Assembly (NCBI GenBank): GCA_009760855.2
Contig: WPIO01000012.1
Location: forward strand, 190,001-254,000
DNA length: 64,000 nt
Source of the DNA: Cristatella mucedo
Lineage: Eukaryota > Bryozoa > Phylactolaemata > Cristatellidae
Reading direction: 5' to 3'
The translations under genes were made by a program, and so were the position numbers. Positions 13,901-24,807 of the stretch are shown one piece after another (position 1 is the stretch's first letter; each line of letters opens with the position of its first letter). The notes under the pieces are model-generated. The model made no database searches, was not told the origin of the DNA, and saw only the letters and a list, made by a program, of their open reading frames with translations.

Positions 13901-16900
13901 TGATGTCGAGGGTGCCTGAATGCTTCGGGCCAGCACTGTATATTGCCGGTCTACTGTATAGGTACAACTGTAGGTTCACATGCATCAAACGTGTGAATAC
14001 TTGCTACCAGCATAACAGACAGATAATCTATGATTGATCAATCAATCAATGATCAATTAATCAATGATCAATCAATCATCATTTCGGTTAGTGAAGATCG
14101 AAATTTCCCATTCGCTTAGTGTGGGCAGATAACAGGATCGTGCAATGAATGCCGGTTGAGTCACAACATCGTTCAGAGCATCCGTAAGGGGTCCTATACT
14201 AAGGCAAACCCTAAATTTGCTCCGGCCTGCCGGGGCTTGAATTAGAAGTCACGTGTGTGGGGGTGAGAAACTTGGCCATGAAGCTGACACTCGCGAAATT
14301 TCAGGCGTCGTGAGTGCCTCTTTGGCGAGCGTTTTCTTGCCTTTGCCACGCAGGTTCACAGCAGGCGTAGCATCAGAGGCAACTGGGAGGGAGCGTTGGC
14401 TCTTTCGCTGGGGGCTTGGCGATCACAGGCGGCAGCGCCACAAGCAAACGAATGTTGCTTCGATGGTGCACTGCTCAAACACTAAGGCCATTGCTTTGCT
14501 TTCCCGACACAGGTCTGCTCGTCCACTGGAGCCGAGATGCATCACGATAGACATACCGGATGGAGGGCCAGTGTAGCGCTGCCAAATTTTTGAGGGTGAC
14601 TATTCTAAGCCAAGCCCCAGGCAAATTTTCGAGGCCAACTCGGACCCCAAATTTGGCCTCCACTGGGCATAGGACTCCTTACGAGTATTGCTGAGGCAAT
14701 AGAAACAGCACACTGCACATTAGGCCTAAAGCTCTATGATGACTTCGTAGGGATTCAAATGCTTGCACAGCATGCGGCTAATGAGGAATATCATGTAGCT
14801 ATGTGCAATTACCATGTTGAATCTTAGCACTAGACATTTTTCCACTCCACCCTTGTAATTACTCAGCCCAAAATGTCACGGTAGCATTTGTTAAAAATGG
14901 GGGAAGACGAATAGGAGTGACGAGGGCAGGTCAGCAATCACGAATATAACAAGCAACGAAATCTGTTTTGTGCCAATAAGATAACACCACATAGGGCTCG
15001 GGAGACCGTGGATCGGCTGGTGCTGTGCAGGGAGAGCCCACTCATTCTGCCTTGGTCTGATAGGAGAGAGCAGCCCACCCCTCCCCAGCTACCCTTGGAC
15101 ATGCTAATGCACAAAAAGACTTACCGGTGGCATGTTGTTTGTAATGTACCCCCCCCCCAACCTTATCGGCCAAATTGCAGTGAGTCTGTGGGCAAACCTG
15201 TAGCGATCACCAACAATGCCTCCTCCAGAGTCCCATGTTTCACAAAGATAGCATGCTGCCACCGATGTCACCTCCCCTGACAGGGATTTAAGGATGCCTC
15301 ATCCCACGAGGTGCTTAGACACACTCGAGCAGCTTCACACTACGCTGGTTGCGATAAAAAATACTGAGCTCAAAAATCCGATGCTGCTCCTTGCCTAAAT
15401 TCTTCTAATAATAATAATAATAAACTTGATGAAGCGCCCTCGGAGAATTTAATCTCTTTCTAGGTGCTTTACATTTGCTGCAAAGGAAACACGATCGAGT
15501 GGTGAGTGGCATCATGCTTGATAAACAACATGGATAACATGGTTAGGGGTGACATACAAAGGGTCAGCATTCTAGAGAACAAAACCACACTGGTCATGCA
15601 ATGCATCTTAGCACCAGCTGGTTGCACCATACTTTTACCATCCAGCAAACTTTCATTTCAGAAAAGATTACACACCTTGATGATTACAAAGTACATTACC
15701 AGTGCATTTGGTATTGTAGTGAGTACCTTCTTCTGGTTTTTTTTACTGAAAAATTCTAAAAATCCTGTGATTTCTAAGTCGATACTGTAAACAGTACTGC
15801 ATCCGAAACATCTCGATGTCTGGAGCATGTGCACCAAAAGTGAGACTGAGAACTGCATCCACTGGCCTGAAAACATCTCCCTCTTATCATTTGCCAGCAT
15901 CAAGGAATATTTATCCCTTGTTTTCCATTCATGAGTATGGCTGTCATTGGCATTTGATGATCCATTAAACCACCTGCCTCCTCAATGCTGTCTAAACCCA
16001 GTCTTAATATAATTTTTTAAGGCAATATAGCCATTTAGTTTTCTCGATTTCAATAGGTGGAGCTCATACAATACCTATTTGCATTGGTTTTAACTTTGCA
16101 AACTAGTTCTTGGTTACTACAATCTATTTCATAGGGACGTCACACTCGAGTTTTGCAAATATCTATCAGAAATCACTGATGTCTGAGAGAAAAATGCCTG
16201 AGAAAAACATACGGCCACTGGTAAAATTAAAGGTGAAAAAAAGTCAGCCAATTACACAGCCTCATTTATATAGTGGACGAAGAGCCTTAGGGGTAACATG
16301 CTCTTCACGACCTTGGTGGTGGGTTCAAGTCCTGCAGCAGACAATCTTTTGTTTCCTGCTGCAAGCGCGGCGACATCTGCCAAGGCTCTTCTGCCGCTAT
16401 ACAAATGAGGCTGTAATACCAATCAGCTGACCTTATCAAAACTGCTTACAGTGGCAATCGAGGACTGATACCTGCTTGATTCGATCCCATGACACGGATC
16501 GAGAAACACGAGCGCCTCACTTCTGGGCTACAGGCATAAGAAAAATGTGCCGACCCCAACCCTCCCCCCTGGTGAGTGGACACGAAGGCGCAAGTCCATC
16601 AGCTTGGAAGCGGGCATGTCCTTTCAGCCTTCCACCGACAAGGTCAAGGTCTGTCTCCCATGCTTAGACCCGGCAATGCCCTTGTACGTACGTACAGGCT
16701 TGAACATGGCCATCTATAGCATACGCATGTCCATCTGCGACTCTTATGAAGCTAGAAATGGTGCAAGTAAGTAGTTGTGTTAGTTGTTAGGATGCAGTGA
16801 TTGTGTAATCCTCTGTCCGAATAGGGGTTCTTGAGACGTTTGTTGACTGGTTCAGACTCGGCAACTGCAATTGTCTTGCGCTTGTGCTACAGTGGTCACT

Positions 16901-18124
16901 CCCCCATGGAAATGGCCCTACCAGAAGAATGCTGGGATGGGGTGCTCCCCAATGAAAACAACCCGCAAAATGAGCATGAGGATGGATGTCATAGGCGATC
17001 CACAGTTTTTTTTCGAATGCATAGACAAACTCTTCTCGTGGCATTTTCTTCAGCCCTCTGCGATCCATCTGTTAAGACCAAACGGTTTTTATTTTTTGAC
17101 AAGCAAACAAGTTCAAAAACTATGTACTCAAGAATACAAGGCTAACGATCTGCTCACCTCTTAGTGGTTGCATCGCAGCACCGAATAAAACTTGAGTGCT
17201 GCAGAGTTCGCTTCTGAGACTGACAGTGTGAAATATTCAAATAATATTGAGGGGACTGCAGGAGAGTATTGTCGGGGGGGGGGGTGAGCGAAGAGGGGGC
17301 TCAACGTCAGGGAGGCAAACCACAAGTCACATCAGATTCGCATGTGCATGACAGTCAGTCAATCCAAACAACACGAGCCCAAAGACGACTGGTGGCACGC
17401 AGTCCTGTTTTGAGCGTATTACATGCAGCAAAACTCCCTAGCTCGAACACTCGTACAATTTAATTATTATTTTTTTAGCCAATGCCGCATCTTCACTCCT
17501 TGTGGCAGCTTCTCTTGCTCCTCGGTCCATCCGAGTCTTCTCTCCCTTATTCTCTTACCCATACATACCAATCTTCATCTAGTCACTCAATTACTTCATC
17601 GTAGGTAGCTCACGTTTAAAGCCCTGTTTGGTACCTGCCATAGTTGTCACACGAACAGCAAGGAGCAATGACAAAAAGAAACAGTAAGCCAGCTGGATCA
17701 CAAGAAGATCACCTTGAAGAATGTAAAGAAAATATTTTCCACAGCAGCATAAAAGTTAACGCAAGTCAAACCAGTTCAGCTGCTAACCAATAAAGCATCT
17801 CGCTTCAGCAGGACATACAAAAGGCACTATCCTACATACAGCACAGAAATGTGAGACAAACGAAGAGTGAGTACAGGCACTGTATGGATAGTTACATCAA
17901 CATAATAAGCCACCAGGAAGCTAACATGAAGCATGACATTGCTACCGCAAGCTGTCCGCCCACAGCTCTTATTGGCATGCATCTGTTTTGAAGTCAAACG
18001 AAAGACAGCCGTCGGCAACGTACGGTCCTTGTGGTGGATAGGCAGTCCCAGCATTCGGGTTCTGGTCAGGCAAGTCGTAATTTTGCTGAAAGAAGCCATC
18101 TGTTTGACCAAAACTGCCGGCCAT
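10976..18124 (-). CDS. YIPF5: YIPF5/Yip1-type Golgi protein, N-terminal exons only
   Basis: Two minus-strand coding exons join in phase: 18124-18024 (starting MAGSFGQTDGFF) and 11210-10976. Together they give 112 residues. The donor of exon 1 is CC|GTACGT, the acceptor of exon 2 is TTGCAG, and exon 2 ends at AAG|GTAAGC. The segment ending in [21 protein letters not shown] is the near-invariant cytosolic motif of YIPF5/Yip1, preceded by a Tyr/Gln/Gly/Pro-rich N-terminus as in the family. These proteins cycle between ER and Golgi and work with Rab GTPases in vesicle transport. The multi-pass membrane domain should follow but I found no such exons between 10975 and 1, and the LRR-Ig gene occupies 3944-8017 on the other strand. 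The remainder may lie beyond the window, or be lost or misassembled. Intron 1 is 6.8 kb and repeat-filled. Confidence 0.8.
11211..12739. other. YIPF5 intron 1, unique part
   Basis: No conserved coding segment seen. A CA-rich degenerate stretch lies at about 11828-11936. The rest is unique sequence. Confidence 0.5.
12740..12853 (+). mobile_element. SINE B fragment
   Basis: Contains 'ccaggtcgtgggttcgaatcc' (box B), then 'ggtgatgtagccactaaggc' and 'aatgaggctgctgaatcagc', which are the body and 3' end of SINE B. The tRNA-like head is degraded. Confidence 0.65.
13465..13530 (+). mobile_element. Degraded LINE/SINE A 3' tail
   Basis: 'acctggatagatttgattct' followed by 'cttaaggtgctatattt' and an ATT-rich end is a diverged copy of the shared LINE/SINE A terminal hairpin. 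Confidence 0.5.
14183..14683. mobile_element. Possible MITE with terminal inverted repeats
   Basis: The left end 'cgtaaggggtcctata' is mirrored at the right end by 'cataggactccttacg', and similarity continues inward (gcaaattt, ccggggcttg-like blocks) for about 60-80 bases. The interval is about 500 bp without transposase coding. No convincing target site duplication is visible, so class is unassigned. Confidence 0.45.
14684..15405. other. YIPF5 intron 1, unique part
   Basis: Nothing recognised on either strand. Confidence 0.4.
15406..15575 (-). mobile_element. LINE 3' end fragment
   Basis: An (ATA)n tail, then the hairpin ('gcgccctcggagaatttaat', 'ctctttctaggtgc') and 'ctttacatttgctgcaaagg', continuing into 3' UTR sequence ('acatggttaggggtgacata', 'gggtcagcat') found in other copies. 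5'-truncated before any coding. Confidence 0.85.
15576..16254. other. YIPF5 intron 1, unique AT-rich part
   Basis: Nothing recognised on either strand. Confidence 0.4.
16255..16440 (+). mobile_element. SINE B copy with its 3' tail duplicated in inverted form at the head
   Basis: The body is SINE B: 'ttcacgaccttggtggtggg', 'ttcaagtcctgcagcag', then 'gccaaggctcttctgccgct' and 'atacaaatgaggctgt'. The 5' end 'cagcctcatttatatagtgg' with 'acgaagagcc' is a reverse complement of that 3' tail (about 35 bases, several mismatches). The normal tRNA-like head is replaced. Confidence 0.65.
16788..16880 (+). repeat. Left arm of an inverted repeat around YIPF5 exon 1
   Basis: About 90 bases from 'taggatgcagtgattgtgta' to 'ctcggcaactgcaattgtct' recur as a near-identical reverse complement at 18827-18911. 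Mismatches are confined mainly to the inner end. YIPF5 coding exon 1 lies between the arms. Confidence 0.9.
16881..17932. other. YIPF5 intron 1, part adjoining exon 1
   Basis: No conserved coding sequence recognised. Contains a G run at 17275-17284. Confidence 0.4.
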
Positions 18125-18364
18125 GATCTACAGGAATATAGTGGTATTCTGAGAATGACCTTGACAGGCAACCAGTGAACAGAAAAAATAAAGCAGGAAA
18201 ACAGGCATGCAACAAATGAGATCAGGCAATTGCGACGGCTATCCCCAAACAGCGAGCTTGGTTTGCCCGCAGCCTAAGCACGAGCAGGAGACATGCGCAG
18301 AGAGGCAAATAGCACAGCACTATATCTGGGTAGGAGTTCGGTGGAGGCAAAGTAAAGGTTAGCT

Positions 18365-18514
18365 GATTCAACAACCTTATTTATATAGCAGGAGAAGAAC
18401 CTTGCCGGCTATCTCTCTGAGGGTGCTTTATCAAGTGCATTATTATTATTATTATTATTATTATTATCACCACAGCTTGCAGTAGGCAACAAATGATTGC
18501 TTACTGCAGGACTC

Positions 18515-18520
<6 letters not shown>
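18365..18520 (-). mobile_element. SINE B fragment split by a very short LINE insertion
   Basis: The outer parts ('caaccttatttatatagcag', 'aagaaccttgccggctatc' and 'accacagcttgcagtaggca', 'gattgcttactgcaggactc') are SINE B in minus orientation. Between them 18420-18467 reads 'ctctgagggtgctttatc', 'aagtgc' and (ATT)n: the last bases of the LINE in plus orientation. 'tatc' at both junctions could be a short target site duplication. Confidence 0.75.

Positions 18521-18549
<29 letters not shown>
18516..18549. repeat. (CA)n microsatellite
   Basis: CA run of 34 bases abutting the SINE B head. Confidence 0.95.
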
Positions 18550-18551
<2 letters not shown>

Positions 18552-18826
18552 CTAGGGCGAGAAGAGCAAGCCAAGGTCCGAGCAACTGCAAAGGAAAGTG
18601 TCTACCAGAAACTATCCACATGCAAGCAGTAAGGACCAGTGGGCTTAATCAAGGCAAATGGAGCACGAGCAACCACTAGAGGCGATGTACCGTGGCACAG
18701 ACGAAGCACCGGATAAACCGGAAAATGAGGAAGGGGACAGCAGTGCAATAATGAAAAATGACATTTGCACGCTTTTTCTTGATTCTTTTTTGCTGACAAA
18801 AATATGGCAGCAAAAAGCGCAAGACG

Positions 18827-18911
18827 ATCGTAGTTGCCGAGTCTGAACCAGTCAACAAACGTCTCAAGAACCCCTATTCGGACAGAGGATTACACAATCA
18901 CTGCATCCTAA
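18827..18911 (-). repeat. Right arm of an inverted repeat around YIPF5 exon 1
   Basis: Reverse complement of 16788-16880. Both outer ends read TTAGGATGCAG outward-in and are bordered by TA. It lies about 0.7 kb upstream of the YIPF5 start codon. Confidence 0.9.
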
Positions 18912-19825
18912 TGTAAATCCGGAAAGCAAGAGCAAACCGAAACGAACTGACCGAACGTACCATACAATACGAACAATCTGGCATGGACGGCATGCCAACG
19001 AGTGAGAGGTGCACAACCGCTCACACAAATGTTGCAAGAAACCACCCAATACAAAACGCTATAGCTCCAACGAGGGACGCGCTCCATGGTAAACCTTGCT
19101 GCATGGCTGCATGCACGCTAGTGCCCCACTCGACCGCTAGTGCCCCACTCGACCGCAGGGCTTGCGTCAGTCGATTCGGCCACTGCAGCCCGCCAAGCGA
19201 ATCTCGTTGTGCCTCCCGTTGGATTGGGATTATTGTCACAGCTTCATCTGCTTTCTAGTCCTTCTTTGCTGGCTGTACGTCCATTGGCATCGACTGGTAG
19301 GGCAGAAGTAGATCAGGGACACAAACGGCTACGACATGAAAGCCACGGGGAGCAATATTAGTATAATACATATATATATATATATTATTACAATGTTATA
19401 TTATATTGCATTATGTTATTATATATTAGCCACGGTGGCAGGATTAAAAGCAGAATGATTAGCCACACGTCAAAATGCGAGATATGTGACAGGAACTGTT
19501 TACCTATTAAGTAAATCCCCACCAGGATAAAAAAAAAGTATAGAAACATGCCATAAGAATCCCGAAAAAGAATTCTAACCCCCTAGCTTCCTTGAGCATC
19601 GTGCAAATCCTGTATTCACTATTCCACAGATTTTGCTGCCGAAGTCTTAACGAACAGCGTTACAATAGGCAACACTTCACGACCCGGTGACAACTGAGGC
19701 CATCTAAAAGAGTACTGCACGGTATGCCCATGCACCACGGCTGACTTATCGACTGGAAATGGTCAAGTTGAGAGCCCCCAAATCACATCGAAACCATGTA
19801 ATTATCTCCCTATGACACAAGTCCT
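18912..19825. other. Upstream flank of YIPF5, no gene seen
   Basis: No conserved coding sequence recognised. Contains an 18-base tandem duplication ('gtgccccactcgaccgc' twice) near 19120-19157 and a short TA run near 19369-19385. Confidence 0.45.
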
Positions 19826-19930
19826 GCTAATAATAATAATAACAATAATAATTATGTACTTGATAAAGCGCCCTCAGAGAACTTAATCTCTTTCTAGGCG
19901 CTTTACATTTGCTGCAAAGGGAAATGATAC
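19826..19930 (-). mobile_element. LINE 3' end fragment
   Basis: (ATA)n-like tail followed by 'acttgataaagcgccctcag', 'agaacttaatctctttctag' and 'gcgctttacatttgctgc', the terminal hairpin region of the LINE. Severely 5'-truncated. Confidence 0.85.
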
Positions 19931-20184
19931 TCGCAGATGAATTGGCTCATGCCTCAGGTCTAGCTGAAGCAATGGCTCAGAACGCTATAAGTCCCGGAGC
20001 CGAGCTCCCGCTATACAAGCAACGAGTTAGCAAAGACTAGACAAACTAATCAGATACGGAACAGTTGGCCTTGTGCTCGAAGACCTGAGCTCGAGGACCC
20101 ATAGAACATGCAGACACACATGCGAGCTTGAGCCGCAGCTGTTTTCAAACATTGAGCACCGACTGCGGAAGCTCCAGCCCAGCT

Positions 20185-20576
<392 letters not shown>

Positions 20577-21307
20577 AACCTGGTCCGCATGAGAGGGCTA
20601 CGCTTACGCTTACGCGGAGGCTCATTAGCGACCTCCATCACGTTCGTGGAGCCAAGAGAGCCCCATCAGCTCACTAGATGCAAAATTTCTCCGCACTGCA
20701 GTTTGGGCCTGTGATCAAGAGCAGAGGATCTGTGCGCGATACAGGCGACACCGCGGACGAGCGTTCGCTGTTGGAGTGCTAAGCCGGGTATCGCTAAAAC
20801 TTGTTCGTCAAACAACTGTCCAGTTCTGGTTTACTCATAGCATCTATTTTATATTTTACTTCGACCCACTAAATTTTAGCTCTGCACAATTATCTTAGAG
20901 CGGCGCCTTGTAGGCATAATCTTTTAAGAACTGAGGTGCGACGCCACCGAAATGACAACGGCGGTCCGCAACACACCGCAGCGACGGGAAGCAGCAGCCT
21001 GATCTACATGGAGCAGATACAGCCCCTCTGACCTATATACATGCAGCCCGTCGTCGCTCGCAGTCTGAATATGTATTCAGCAGTACAACAAGGGTCGCTC
21101 TTACCACACAGCGCTTGCCTCCGGAAGTACGTCGCCGAGAAGCTTGTGGGGCGTGGCAGCACAATATCTAGATGCCGACAACCTAGTAAGACTAATAGGT
21201 AGACTTGATAGACTTTAGTTTTGTATTTAATTAATGCTTATTATATTTAAATTAAGGAAATGAGTGCAATTTAGCCTGATTCGTTAAATAACTGCAGCGG
21301 CACCCTT
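20577..21307. other. Upstream region of RPL9
   Basis: No coding sequence recognised. It separates the CA repeat from the probable RPL9 promoter and becomes AT-rich near 21210-21260. Confidence 0.45.
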
Positions 21308-21337
21308 CGTTCTCCCTTTTCCGGTGGCCATCGTCAG
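21308..21337 (+). promoter_or_regulatory. Probable RPL9 5' UTR exon with TOP-like pyrimidine start
   Basis: A pyrimidine run 'cgttctcccttttcc' is followed by GTGGCCATCGTCAG|GTAAAT, a good 5' splice site ending at 21337. A matching acceptor TTTGTAG ends at 21577, six bases before the RPL9 start codon. Ribosomal protein mRNAs of animals usually start within such a 5' terminal oligopyrimidine tract. The placement is inference without transcript data. Confidence 0.45.
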
Positions 21338-21582
21338 GTAAATATGCAGTCGCGGCATTTGCTCAGAAATCTGCTGCTTAACATTTACATTCACGCCATC
21401 GGCGTGCGGCAGACAGTCTAGTAGGTAAATAGATGGATATAACATAGGATTTTGTGGATTTTGTATGTTTCTAGTTTTATATCGATCGTGCAACTCGCCT
21501 ACGTTGGAGTGTACCCGCAGTTAAATGTGCCGGCAGCGTCGTAACCTGTAGTGATTAACTTGTTTGTGTCTTTGTAGTCACC

Positions 21583-23722
21583 ATGAAGAACATTCTGGGA
21601 GCAGAGCAGATTAAGATCCCTGATGGGGGTACGATGCTTTTCAAAGCGTTGGCTCCTTGCTCCTTGCGCACGCCTGGATGCCGAGGTCCATTCGCCGACA
21701 CGATTCGCTCTGGCACTGAATGCCGCGCCAGTCGATTGTCTTAGCTGGATCCTGATATGATACTATTGCAGTGACGGTCTCTGTCAAGTCCCGCAAAGTT
21801 ACTGTCAAAGGACCAAGAGGTACACTGAGACGAGATTTCCGACACATGAACATGGATATTAAAATGGTCGGAAAGAAAATCATTCGAGTCGAAAAGTGGT
21901 TCGGCTCTCGTAAGGAGCTGTCGTCAGTCAGGACGGTTTGTTCACACATCAACAACATGGTCAAGGGAGTTGTGAAGGTAAGTTACGGCAGCTATACCGC
22001 CAAGGCCGAGTCAGTTACGTAGCTATATACATCACGCTGTCAATGTCCCGTCACTTGGCAGTGCGTTCATCTGTGCTTGACTTTGGCTGATAACAATGAG
22101 ATAGAGTCTTTGTAGTGTGCATTTGGTTCTATTAGTAAGATTTAGTAGATCGACTATACCTTGTGTTGTGTTACTTCTTTCACTTGGTGCCGTCTGGCCG
22201 TGAAGCTATTAACATGTGCTTGCACACACGCATACCCCACATTGGTCTGCTCGAGCGATATCTTTTAGCCGGACTGAGAGAAAAAAGGCAGATCTTAAGT
22301 GCTGTCTCAAGTTCCTTTCAGGTTTGAGGACATGTTCTGAGCGTGCCGTGGCCCCGTTTATTACCTATTTATTATTTGTGGCCTTGGTTCATGGTGGCAT
22401 GCTGCATATCTATATGCGTAGTCAACTTTTGTTACCGTTAAGGATGCTTAAATGTTTGTACTTTTAATTAGTTAGCTGAAAGCGGTTTAAATTTTTACCA
22501 ACCTATATGTGACGTTGACCATGTGTTTACAATATTGTGCTTGTGTGACCTTTTAGTAGAGAAAATGGTGTTGCATGTTAGATTGTGGCATCTACTTGGC
22601 AAAAGCGTGCCTTAGTATTTTCCATAGCACACACTCCAATACATTGCTTGATTTTAACCGTATGTGAGGGGTGGCTGGGCATCCTGTGGTCGAGCCAAGG
22701 TTTTCCATCTTTGGGGCTAAACCTGCAAGATTTAATGTTGTTAGGGTTGGTCCTACAGGTAATAAAAATTTAACCCAAAATCGTATTCAAAACCAACTAG
22801 GCGGTTGCTCGTTGAATGAAGTAGATTTAAGTTATATTGGTTCGTGATATTAGCTTAACTGACTGCTGTGCAGTTTTATAAATTGCCTAAGAAAAGCTGA
22901 TCGCTTTACTATTGATTTGTATATGTATGCACTTGCTTGAGCAATGACTTTGATGAGTTTTATATGGTACGACTTCAGCAACTCGGTGCCACCAATGCTT
23001 TCGGTAGTACCTAACAGTGCTTTCTGTGTGCAAGTTGGCTTCTAGGAAGTGCTGGTCATGAGTAGTGTAGAAACTGTTTTCGACTTGCCAGCCCGGTGCA
23101 ATGGTGTTTCCTTTATGTTTGAAGGGCTTCCAGTACAAAATGCGCAGTGTGTATGCGCATTTTCCTATCAATATCGCCATTGCCGAAGCCAACACCTTGG
23201 TGGAGATCCGAAATTTCCTGGGCGAAAAGTTCACGAGATCCATTAAGATGCCTAACGGTGTAACGTGCCGAACCTCTACTGAGCAGAAGGATGAAATCAT
23301 ATTGGAAGGAAATGATGTTGAGATGGTGTCACAATATGGTATGTAGTTGCCGAGTGGCTAGGCTTCTGACCACTACTTTAGCAAAAGATCTTTTGATGCT
23401 ATTTTGAGGTGCACTGTTGTTTGTCGTTCCGTGTTGCAAGCAGCCTGGCGTTTTGCCATGTTAGTATTGTGAGTAGTCTGCTATCGGCTCTACTCTCTTT
23501 AACCGGAGTCAAAACAATTGGACATGCCTGGCCATGTTGTTTAATGATTTCCATTTGTCTGCTTGCAGTTTTGCAGCTTGTCGCGTTTGAGAGTATCTTT
23601 TCCCATTTCTGTTTGCAGCTGCAAGGATCCAGCAGTGTACTTCAGTCGGAGGCAAAGACATACGTAAATTCTTGGATGGCATATACGTGTCAGAAAGAAC
23701 TACAGTTGTCAAGGAAGATTAG
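21583..23722 (+). CDS. RPL9: 60S ribosomal protein L9 (uL6)
   Basis: Coding exons 21583-21628, 21772-21977, 23125-23338 and 23619-23722 total 570 nt and give 189 residues, against about 190 in animals generally. All junctions are GT-AG with matching phases (1, 0, 1). Family landmarks are [69 protein letters not shown] and [14 protein letters not shown]. The protein has the two uL6 domains (about 12-85 and 97-176) and sits at the base of the P stalk of the large cytosolic subunit. The start is the only Met fitting the family N-terminus, in a 'tcaccATGa' context. An AATAAA follows 19 bases after the stop. The 1.1-kb intron 2 shows nothing I can call as a snoRNA. Confidence 0.97.
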
Positions 23723-23740
23723 GCTGTGGTCGAGTTACAA

Positions 23741-23746
23741 AATAAA
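23741..23746 (+). terminator. RPL9 poly(A) signal AATAAA
   Basis: A canonical AATAAA lies 19 bases after the RPL9 stop codon, giving a very short 3' UTR typical of ribosomal protein mRNAs. A T-rich stretch follows. Confidence 0.8.
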
Positions 23747-24424
23747 ATGATTGAAATATTCTGATATTTTATTATGTACACATTATCGTTGCTTTAGTAA
23801 TTGCTGGGTCGGTTCACTCTTTAGCTAGTGGTTCCAAGCCATTTCTTCATTCGGCTGAAACGTAAAAGGCAGTTTGTAGTTAAATTAGCACCATTAATGT
23901 ACGTGATTGATGGCACTTAAATTACACTAAGTATTACCTTGTTACTGTAGGTAGTTCAGCTGGTGGTATTGTTCCACCTATAAACAAATGTAGCAGTAAT
24001 TTGTTTAATTGAACAAAAGGCAGTAGCCATAAATGCCAATCGCCTTAGGAAGTTGTGGTTGGACCTGTGTTTATTAGTTTTTTAACATTGGTGAAGGTCT
24101 ATCAAAGTTGTGAAGTCTAACACTTGGAAGAATACATTGACACGACGAAGCCTAGGCGCTGGGAATGCCGTAGCTTGCAGTTCTTAGCTGGGGCAAGTTG
24201 CAGTAGAAAATCATATATTGCGATTGAAGTCACGTAAAACGACCATTTCACAGGGATCGCCAACAGGCGTTTGCACATTAAGCACACAATTTTATAGTTG
24301 GGAGTCGCCACAACATTAACTGTATTTAAGGGTTGCAGCATTAGGAAGGTTAAGAACCACTGCTTAAGTAGGATTTACTGGCAAGATATATATGCATATA
24401 ATATATATATATATATATATATGT
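23747..24424. other. 3' flank of RPL9, no gene seen
   Basis: AT-rich sequence with nothing recognised, ending in a TA run at about 24388-24421. Confidence 0.45.
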
Positions 24425-24571
24425 ATAATTCATTTATATAGCGCCCCAAGAGAACTTCTCTATTTATTTATCTCTATTCGGATGCTTCACGTATGCATCG
24501 GGCTCGAGCCCACGACCTCAGTCAGACCTTGGTCGGGGCGAGCACCTTAACCGCTAGACCAAACCAGCTAT
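24425..24571 (-). mobile_element. SINE A
   Basis: Read on the minus strand: 'agctggtttggtctagcggt' and 'taaggtgctcgcc' (box A region), 'gaggtcgtgggctcgagcc' (box B), then the LINE-like end with 'tctcttggggcgctatataa' and an AT-rich tail. Confidence 0.88.
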
Positions 24572-24807
24572 ATACCAAACAAGATACCTTAATGGATGCC
24601 TAGACATCGACCAAGAAGCTAGCCCAACTTCTTTATTGTAGTTGAATAGGTAGGTACTGACTGTATATTACAAACAACGATACGAGGCTTAAGCCAGCAA
24701 AACGTCCTGTTATGCATGTCTTCTGTGAGCCAACTTCTGAGTACATATGCAGGCAATGGTATTCCACAGCTTAGCTGTCACTCTAGGAAATACTCAGTAA
24801 AAAAAAA

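Noticed and set aside
16788-18911. A 2.1-kb Tc1/mariner-like DNA transposon
   Set aside because: The ends are inverted and TA-bordered, but the interior has no transposase and holds a genuine YIPF5 exon. Two independent short repeats are simpler.
21978-23124. C/D box snoRNA in RPL9 intron 2 (a TGATGAG near 22953)
   Set aside because: No D box at suitable spacing and no terminal stem were found.
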